A stretch of DNA of 64,000 nucleotides, taken from UBA1756 sp045130235 (lineage in GTDB: Bacteria; Bacteroidota; Bacteroidia; Bacteroidales; WCHB1-69). Where the stretch lies: the NCBI GenBank assembly GCA_045130235.1, contig JBGUPJ010000048.1, forward strand, positions 1 to 64,000, written 5' to 3'. Each line of letters begins with the position of its first letter. Within the stretch, counting starts at the first letter, position 1. Shown piece after piece: positions 58,609 through 64,000 of this stretch. The notes under the pieces are model-generated. The model did no database searches. It was not told the DNA's origin and saw nothing but the letters and a program-made list of their open reading frames with translations. A program made the translations under genes and the position numbers.

Positions 58609-59462
58609 TATTGCTGCGAATTAGGATTTTGCATGGGAGTAAATGAGTCGGGAATCTTGATGCTCGTGGGACCGGCCACGTTAACCTTCAGTTTGGAGAT
58701 GTCGGCCTTCAACGTCACCTCCTCGCTGGCAATCGTAAGGGTGAAACCGTCGAAAAGGGCGAACGGTTTCATCTGTGCTTCAGCCGCTTCAGGGGTGAAA
58801 TTCACATCCTCGAGACGAGGATTGTTGTAGGTGAGCAGCACCTCGCGGCCGCTTTTCAGCTCGGTGAGGTCGTTGCGCTGCAGCAGTCCGTTCTCGTCGG
58901 CTGTGATCTCCTGCATCACCGCCATTGTCCCGCACTGGCGCTGTGGCCAGATATACTTGATCTGCTGCTCTTCGGCAACCGTCGAGAAGCGCCCCTCGCA
59001 CTCCGTAAAATCGGTGCCGTTGAGTATCCCTTGTATCATTGAAAATGTGAGCGGAATATCAAATATTGCTTTGAATAACTGATAGTTACCTCTATAGTAC
59101 TCTTTCTGTAACTTGTTGACCACAATTACCGAGTCGGGGGTGAGTACCACCCGCATCAGCTCCACACCCGACTTGTGCAGGTTGAAGTAAATGAGGCTAT
59201 CGGTGCGATTCACCATAAAACACTGGAAGGCAATGTCTTCGTCATCGGTTTTCAGCGATACTTTCATCTGGTACGAAAGCCAGTCGTGTTGGTTCTCCCA
59301 AAAGGTCGGATTCTGGTTTTGGGAACGAAGGGTGGGCAGCGAATCGCTAAGCTGCAACTCTGCTTTCAGAATTGGGAATTTCTGTATCGTGCTGTCTTGC
59401 TGCGCTCGAATACACATTTCACTCATCAACAAGAGAAAAAGAAAAAGTATCGTCTTCTTCAT
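58608..59462 (-). CDS. DUF4292 (LolA-like) exported protein
   Basis: This 284-residue protein has a signal peptide MKKTILFLFLLLMSEMCIRA. The body is beta-rich with LSYQMKVSLKTDDEDIAFQC, FMVNRTDSLIYFNLHKSGVE and the C-terminal VLLTYNNPRLEDVNFTPEAA, fitting DUF4292, a LolA/LppX-like fold limited to Bacteroidota and thought to carry lipid or lipoprotein. It lacks a lipobox Cys (MCIRA is not followed by a lipobox). It is coupled to ispD. Confidence 0.82.
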   Translation of the reverse strand: MKKTILFLFLLLMSEMCIRAQQDSTIQKFPILKAELQLSDSLPTLRSQNQNPTFWENQHDWLSYQMKVSLKTDDEDIAFQCFMVNRTDSLIYFNLHKSGVELMRVVLTPDSVIVVNKLQKEYYRGNYQLFKAIFDIPLTFSMIQGILNGTDFTECEGRFSTVAEEQQIKYIWPQRQCGTMAVMQEITADENGLLQRNDLTELKSGREVLLTYNNPRLEDVNFTPEAAEAQMKPFALFDGFTLTIASEEVTLKADISKLKVNVAGPTSIKIPDSFTPMQNPNSQQ

Positions 59463-59512
59463 AACTAATTTTTATCAATAACGCTTAAGATGGGTGGTGT
59501 AGTATATGCCAT

Positions 59513-59540
59513 AAAAAAATCCCCGGCTGGGGATTTTTTT
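59513..59540. terminator. bidirectional terminator
   Basis: AAAAAATCCCC pairs with GGGGATTTTTT around a GGCT loop. T runs exist on both strands; the gene using it is the fibronectin-domain cargo gene (minus), 25 bp upstream. Confidence 0.92.
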
Positions 59541-59565
59541 TATGCGTTTATTTTGATTTGTCGCA

Positions 59566-61611
59566 TTATCGTTTGATGATCTTGACCGTTGTAGTGGTGC
59601 GATCATCGGCGGTAATGCGGAGCATGTAGATGCCTTCAGAGAGGTTGCTCAGGTTGATGTCGGTGCTTTGGCCGGCAATTGGGGTGGAAAGCACCTGCTG
59701 GCCGCAAACATCGAAGAGGGTGATTTCGCCAGAGGTGGCGGCGCACTCCACTGTGCAGTGGTCGGTGGCCGGGTTCGGCACCACGCGGGCGCTAAGGTTG
59801 TAACCGTTGATACCCGTATAGGTGGTTGTGAACTGGGTCACAGGGCTCCAATCGCTGATCATGTTGTTGCCGCAGTCGCCACGCACATACACGTCGTAGC
59901 TGGTCTGCGGGTTGAGGCCGGTGATGGTGTACTGGTGGTTGCTGGTAGTGACGATAGTGCCGTTACCGTGGGCGAAGCCGGTCGGACCGTACTCAATTTC
60001 CCATGAGGAGGCGTTGCCGGGTACCCAGCTCACGGTAGCATTGTTGTTGCCGATGTTGTAGGCGATGATGCTGGCGGGCACGTCGCATTCGGTGGTGGCA
60101 CCCACGCGGATGTCGTCAAGGTCGATGACGCTGGCGAGGTCGAAGCTGGCATTGGGATCCATCATACTGCTCATATCCATGATGTCGCCCATGTTGGTCA
60201 TATCCACGATGCTCATGAAGGCGATCTGGTATTCAGCGGAGGGGTTGGGGAGACTGATGCTCTCCAAGTTCCAGGTGGAAGTTCCGGTGTTGTACTGGGC
60301 GAGATAACCCCAGTTGCCGGTGGGTGATGTGCGGAAATAGACCTGTAGGGTGAGCGGCACCATTGAGGACACCTGACGGCGGTAGAAGGTGAGGCGCGCT
60401 GGCATGGTGAGACCGGTGAGGTCCATGATGGGGGATATCAAATAGGAGGAGCCGGTGCCGAAGTCGGTCATGCCGCCAAACATGCTGAAGAAGTCCATGA
60501 TGTCGGGGTCGGGGTCGTTCATGAGGTCACCGAACACCGAATTGGAGTAGGTCACGCCGTAGGAGCCGCTATGGGCGCTGGTGCTGATGCCCCAGTCGTC
60601 GCTGCCGGAGGTAACATTGGTCAGCCAGCAGTCCAAAATGTTGGAGGTGAAGGTCTCGGTGTAGGGATTCTCGTCATCCACGGTGATGGCGGGACAGGCG
60701 GTGCGGAAGGTGCAGGGCGTGCTCCAGTAAGAGACGTCATCGGTGCCGCAAACGGTTCTCACTTGAATGGTGTATTCGGTAGTGTGGGTGAGACCTGAGA
60801 GCGAGAAAGGATGGGTGGTAGCAGTGACGGTGGTGCCGTTGTAGTCGATTTCCCATTCGGTCTGGCTGCTGTTACCGGGCGTCCAGTCGATGGTCACACT
60901 GTTGTCGGAGATGGCATACACGTGAACATCGGTGGGCTCTTCGCAATCCAGTTTCACCCGCACGGTGATGTCATCGATGCAGACCGTGGAGAGAGCAGCT
61001 GTGCTGGCATCCGTCCAGCGGAAGGCGAGACGGGCGTTCATGTTGGCGCACTGTGAGTAGTTGCCCAGTTTGAACGAGTGCATCACAAACCGTTGTGTGG
61101 CGTAGTTGTTGCTGGGCACGTCGTCGATGGCCGTGAAGGTGCTGGCATCAGCGGGATCGGTCATGAAGCCGAGGGTCAGCAGACCGGCGGTGTCGGTTGA
61201 CATGGCCGTGCTGAAGATGATCTGCAACTCATCAAGCGAGTTGGTGAACTCGGGCAGAATCACATAGTTGCTAGTGCCGGCATCGTACAGCGGAAAGAGA
61301 CCGAAAAGGGTCTGTGTGCCAGAGGTGATGGCGAGGGCATTGTTGTTGGCGGTAGGCGTGTAGCTGCCATTGAAAATCTTTGCCTCGTAACCTTCGGTGG
61401 TGCCGCTGTAGATGTAGTCGTAGCAGACGGGTAACACCCCAGCCTCTGAAACAGAGGAAACTGCTGAAAAAGCGTTGAAATTCTCATTGTAGGATGAGGG
61501 AACGGTCAAGGTTGTAGGGTCGCAGTTGACTTGTGCTTTCACCCAATTACAAGTCGTGCCCAAGCACAAAATCAAGGCGAGGGTCATTACAAAGGGTAAC
61601 AATCTTTTCAT
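59566..61611 (-). CDS. T9SS type-A cargo with two fibronectin type III domains
   Basis: This 681-residue secreted protein has a signal peptide ending in VKAQ. Two fibronectin III domains lie around 210-300 (SDNSVTIDWTPGNSSQTEWE) and 510-600 (NNNATVSWVPGNASSWEIEY), each preceding or following a MAM-like beta-sandwich (ETFTSNILDCWLTNVTSGSD ... DLDDIRVG). The C-terminal ~75 residues (RVVPNPATDHCTVECAATSG, GIYMLRITADDRTTTTVKII) are a type-A sorting domain. A cluster of Met/Asp residues (DMTNMGDIMDMSSMMD) lies inside the MAM-like part. ATG 61611 is chosen: the TATATTTG promoter word (61651-61658) is just upstream and the longer frame starts before the signal peptide. Confidence 0.87.
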   Translation of the reverse strand: MKRLLPFVMTLALILCLGTTCNWVKAQVNCDPTTLTVPSSYNENFNAFSAVSSVSEAGVLPVCYDYIYSGTTEGYEAKIFNGSYTPTANNNALAITSGTQTLFGLFPLYDAGTSNYVILPEFTNSLDELQIIFSTAMSTDTAGLLTLGFMTDPADASTFTAIDDVPSNNYATQRFVMHSFKLGNYSQCANMNARLAFRWTDASTAALSTVCIDDITVRVKLDCEEPTDVHVYAISDNSVTIDWTPGNSSQTEWEIDYNGTTVTATTHPFSLSGLTHTTEYTIQVRTVCGTDDVSYWSTPCTFRTACPAITVDDENPYTETFTSNILDCWLTNVTSGSDDWGISTSAHSGSYGVTYSNSVFGDLMNDPDPDIMDFFSMFGGMTDFGTGSSYLISPIMDLTGLTMPARLTFYRRQVSSMVPLTLQVYFRTSPTGNWGYLAQYNTGTSTWNLESISLPNPSAEYQIAFMSIVDMTNMGDIMDMSSMMDPNASFDLASVIDLDDIRVGATTECDVPASIIAYNIGNNNATVSWVPGNASSWEIEYGPTGFAHGNGTIVTTSNHQYTITGLNPQTSYDVYVRGDCGNNMISDWSPVTQFTTTYTGINGYNLSARVVPNPATDHCTVECAATSGEITLFDVCGQQVLSTPIAGQSTDINLSNLSEGIYMLRITADDRTTTTVKIIKR

Positions 61612-61650
61612 CTGGATTAATTTAAAATGATTGATTCTTAAAATTTTCGG

Positions 61651-61658
61651 CAAATATA
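61651..61658 (-). promoter_or_regulatory. -7 promoter word of the fibronectin cargo gene
   Basis: TATATTTG on the minus strand, 39 bp upstream of ATG 61611. Confidence 0.65.
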
Positions 61659-61760
61659 CAACAATATATGATTTCCCCCTGCGATTTGTCGGAATTTTTT
61701 TTCAAAAACTCCTAAAATCCTCGCATACTCATATACTCATATACTCACATCTTCCCATCC

Positions 61761-63380
61761 TCAATTTCCCCTAAATCTTACGTACCCACTGAAATCAATG
61801 ACGTCCAAAGTGTGAAACTTGTCTTTTGATTGGAATTTGATGTCAACACGTTCAAAATCAAGTAAAAGCTCGACATCCTCATCGGAATGTCGGATGATAT
61901 GCCGGGACATGGTTTTGTCGTAGCAGCTACTTTCATGATTATCGGTTGTTACCTGAAGATTGAGTGAGTCGGCAACATTGATAGCGATATGGTGATAATT
62001 GACGTTGAAATGCAGCAGGGGACAGGTGTCGGAAACGGTATTGTAAACCTTGATTTTGTTGCCACCCATGTTGAAGGTCTCATTATCATCAGCTCTGTAG
62101 AGGTGACTGTTAAAGGCGTAGTCGTAATCAGAGATATTGACGACATCTGGGGATGCTTTGCAGAAAGTTTGAATGAGGTCTGTTTCCATTTCTATATCAG
62201 CTTCATTTACGTACTCATTGTTCATTTCATCAAAGTGAGTCCCATTCATCATTTTGGGAACGGCAAACATGCTCCAGGGTCCGACCAACGTCATGATGGA
62301 AATGATGATTAAGGATAGGATGAGCGGGGTGACATTTTTTAATTTTTTGATAGAGAAAATCATGGAGATGCAGGCGAACCATGCGCTGATGACAAACACG
62401 ATGTATCGGTTGGTGGTGAGACCGTAGTCGCTGATGCGGCGGAAGAGTCCCACAAAGAGCAGGATGAGCAGTGGTAGTAGTGAGAGAAAGAATCCGCGAT
62501 GGAAGAACTTGATCCAATGTTTTTCTTCAGAAAGGAAAGCGGGGATGAGCATATACCAGATCAGCGAGCCGATGATGGCGTAGGAGAACACTAGCCAAAC
62601 AATGCCGCCTTTGGGGAGTTCCCAATGGATAAGGATGGAGAGGCCATAGACATACAGCACGATGCCTTCCACACAGATGAGCGGCAGCAGGATGTATTGC
62701 GACAAGATGCGGGTGAAACGTGGATGGTTGGGCATTTCGTCGTAGTGGTCCAGCTCGGTAGGGATGAGGGTTGCAGCAGTGCAGGTGAACAGGAAAATCC
62801 CGATGATGGCTGGAAGGCTCGCCATGATCTTCACGGGACTAACATCGAATAGAAGAATGATGGTACCCATGATGGCATATAAGCAGAGCAGGATGACACC
62901 GCACAGCACACCAGCAATCGCCACACTGCCCACGAGGGTGTCATGGTAATTCCACACTCTATTGGCACTGCGGTTTCCGGTGAAAGGAAGAAGCATGCAC
63001 AGCATGGTGACGAAAATCGTTACGCAATCCACATAAATATGGTGATAGTCGGGATGTTCTAATTGAAAGTAGAAAAATACTCCGCTTCCCACCGCTACGA
63101 GGGTGATGACCGCCGTTCCGACGATCCGATGCCACAGCTTGAAACCTCGTGTGATGCATGCGAATTCAAAGGTGAAAGCGAGACAGGTGGCGATGCCGCT
63201 GCCCCAAGCGATGCTACCCCAGATGCTTACACTATCCATAGTATCAGTCCAATCTGTCCAGATGATGACCAGTATGGCGAAGGTCAGCAGTGCGGAGAAG
63301 AAACAGCCCGCCTGGTAGCGTTGGAACACTCTGCTGAAATTGAAAAAAAGGCTTTTAAACCAGCTTTTAAAATTGCTCAT
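61761..63380 (-). CDS. DUF4153 membrane protein
   Basis: This 539-residue protein has an N-terminal half with at least ten hydrophobic helices (AGCFFSALLTFAILVIIW, SGIATCLAFTFEFACITRGF, LLPLICVEGIVLYVYGLSIL, IVFVISAWFACISMIFSI). A periplasmic C-terminal domain of about 130 residues (FDEMNNEYVNEADIEMETDL ... VIDFSGYVRFRGN) follows. The pattern fits DUF4153. No transport motif is recognised. A TAATTTTG promoter word lies at 63410-63417, divergent from the arginine deiminase gene. Confidence 0.82.
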   Translation of the reverse strand: MSNFKSWFKSLFFNFSRVFQRYQAGCFFSALLTFAILVIIWTDWTDTMDSVSIWGSIAWGSGIATCLAFTFEFACITRGFKLWHRIVGTAVITLVAVGSGVFFYFQLEHPDYHHIYVDCVTIFVTMLCMLLPFTGNRSANRVWNYHDTLVGSVAIAGVLCGVILLCLYAIMGTIILLFDVSPVKIMASLPAIIGIFLFTCTAATLIPTELDHYDEMPNHPRFTRILSQYILLPLICVEGIVLYVYGLSILIHWELPKGGIVWLVFSYAIIGSLIWYMLIPAFLSEEKHWIKFFHRGFFLSLLPLLILLFVGLFRRISDYGLTTNRYIVFVISAWFACISMIFSIKKLKNVTPLILSLIIISIMTLVGPWSMFAVPKMMNGTHFDEMNNEYVNEADIEMETDLIQTFCKASPDVVNISDYDYAFNSHLYRADDNETFNMGGNKIKVYNTVSDTCPLLHFNVNYHHIAINVADSLNLQVTTDNHESSCYDKTMSRHIIRHSDEDVELLLDFERVDIKFQSKDKFHTLDVIDFSGYVRFRGN

Positions 63381-63409
63381 TATGATAGGGGGATAGTTTT
63401 TTCCGACGG

Positions 63410-63417
63410 CAAAATTA
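63410..63417 (-). promoter_or_regulatory. -7 promoter word of the DUF4153 gene
   Basis: TAATTTTG on the minus strand, 29 bp upstream of the ATG. Confidence 0.55.
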
Positions 63418-63449
63418 CAAATAAATCAACAAAATCCCAAAAAAAATCG

Positions 63450-63457
63450 TATTTTTG
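63450..63457 (+). promoter_or_regulatory. -7 promoter word of the arginine deiminase gene
   Basis: TATTTTTG, 20 bp upstream of ATG 63478. Confidence 0.65.
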
Positions 63458-63477
63458 CACTCCGAAAATTTAGATTT

Positions 63478-64000
63478 ATGACTCAAGAAAAGATACCCGT
63501 CCGACTGTATTCTGAAATTGGTAGATTAAACGCAGTGCTGCTGCATACTCCTGGCCCTGAGATAGAGGCCATGACTCCGCAAAACGCCCAAGAGGCTTTG
63601 TACAGCGACATTCTCAACCATAACATAGTGACGGACGAGTATCGTTTTTTTCGTGGCGTGTTTGAGAAATGTACACGCGCTTTTCAGGTGCGTGACCTCC
63701 TGGCTGAGATTCTCGCTGAACCGGCAGTGGCTGAACAGCTGGTGCGACAGAGTTGTGCCATTGACGGTTGCGATTTTTTGATTGACGAGCTACTCAGTCA
63801 TTCACCCGCCCAGCTGGCAGTGGAACTGATTGAGGGCTTTTGTTATAGAGATGGTATTGATCCTCAAAGTTTTGCAAAAGATCGTTATTTGCTTAAACCG
63901 CTTTACAACCTCTTCTTCACCCGCGATGCTGCCTCCTGCGTACACGACCGCGCCCTCATCCATACCATGGCGTTCCGTGTGCGCGAACGGGAGTCGTTAA
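63478..64000 (+). CDS. arcA: arginine deiminase (partial, 3' end outside window)
   Basis: The first 174 codons of an amidinotransferase-fold enzyme are present. They include YSEIGRLNAVLLHTPGPEIE (family opening with the H-x-P-G substrate turn), DYRFFRGVFEKC-like helix, LKPLYNLFFTRDAASCVHDR with the conserved FTRD, and AFRVRERES, corresponding to the R-x-R-E-x pattern before the catalytic core. Arginine deiminase (arginine to citrulline plus ammonia) is the best fit. The catalytic His and Cys lie beyond the window edge. With the agmatinase at 7.4-8.3 kb, two routes of arginine/agmatine use are encoded in the window. Confidence 0.85.
   Translation, partial: MTQEKIPVRLYSEIGRLNAVLLHTPGPEIEAMTPQNAQEALYSDILNHNIVTDEYRFFRGVFEKCTRAFQVRDLLAEILAEPAVAEQLVRQSCAIDGCDFLIDELLSHSPAQLAVELIEGFCYRDGIDPQSFAKDRYLLKPLYNLFFTRDAASCVHDRALIHTMAFRVRERESL

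Overview
The window is a chromosomal piece of a member of the Bacteroidota, most probably an uncultivated member of the Bacteroidales. The evidence is the repeated promoter word TAnnTTTG, A-rich sequence instead of Shine-Dalgarno sites, the type IX secretion (T9SS) protein PorW/SprE with four T9SS-type cargo proteins, and Bacteroidota-restricted families (DUF4292, DUF5618, DUF4836-like, bactofilin-AtpZ neighbourhood). No rRNA, CRISPR array, prophage or insertion sequence was seen. One tRNA is present: tRNA-Ser with anticodon CGA.

Layout. 0-5.6 kb (minus): lpxD-lpxC-rimM, then an iron alcohol dehydrogenase, an aldehyde dehydrogenase and a flavodoxin-like lipoprotein cut by the window edge. 5.7 kb: tRNA-Ser with a terminator. 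5.9-8.3 kb (minus): agmatinase translationally coupled to a membrane-anchored beta-propeller. 8.4-14.9 kb (plus): porW-bactofilin-atpZ-membrane protein-uvrC-aroB. 15-23.5 kb (plus): lipoproteins, two peptidases, nadC and a DUF748 protein. 23.5-32.4 kb: a lipoprotein, yebC, a pRiA4b-type protein overlapping miaA, maf, a T9SS type-B cargo, a beta-barrel and mutL.

32.4-40.4 kb (minus) is the most unusual part. Eleven co-directional genes encode a NavBac-like voltage-gated channel, a Kv-like channel with a non-canonical filter, two tiny membrane proteins, a basic coiled-coil protein, two proteins built from the same duplicated small domain (one with a histone-H1-like Lys/Ala tail), a second duplicated Lys/Arg-rich protein, an unrecognised 433-residue protein, a TerB-like protein and a MotB-like OmpA-domain protein. 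A small HTH regulator lies just upstream, followed by a roughly 250-nt candidate structured RNA with two mutually exclusive folds. No established function for this gene set is known to me; any role in ion or envelope stress or in defence is inference.

40.9-49.5 kb: ileS, a WYL regulator followed by an A1S_2505/macro-like protein, a RelB/DinJ-PIN toxin-antitoxin pair, a truncated HigA-type antitoxin, a DUF5618 protein and a second aminopeptidase P. 49.7-64 kb: three T9SS type-A cargo proteins, full-length gcvP, a beta-barrel protein, a secreted DUF1566-like protein, rpmB, DUF4292-ispD, a DUF4153 membrane protein and the start of an arginine deiminase gene.

Intergenic regions carry many 7-bp (and one 8-bp) tandem arrays. 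One of these is translated as a C-terminal tail of the alcohol dehydrogenase. Promoter words were used to correct several start codons that would otherwise lie upstream of the promoter.
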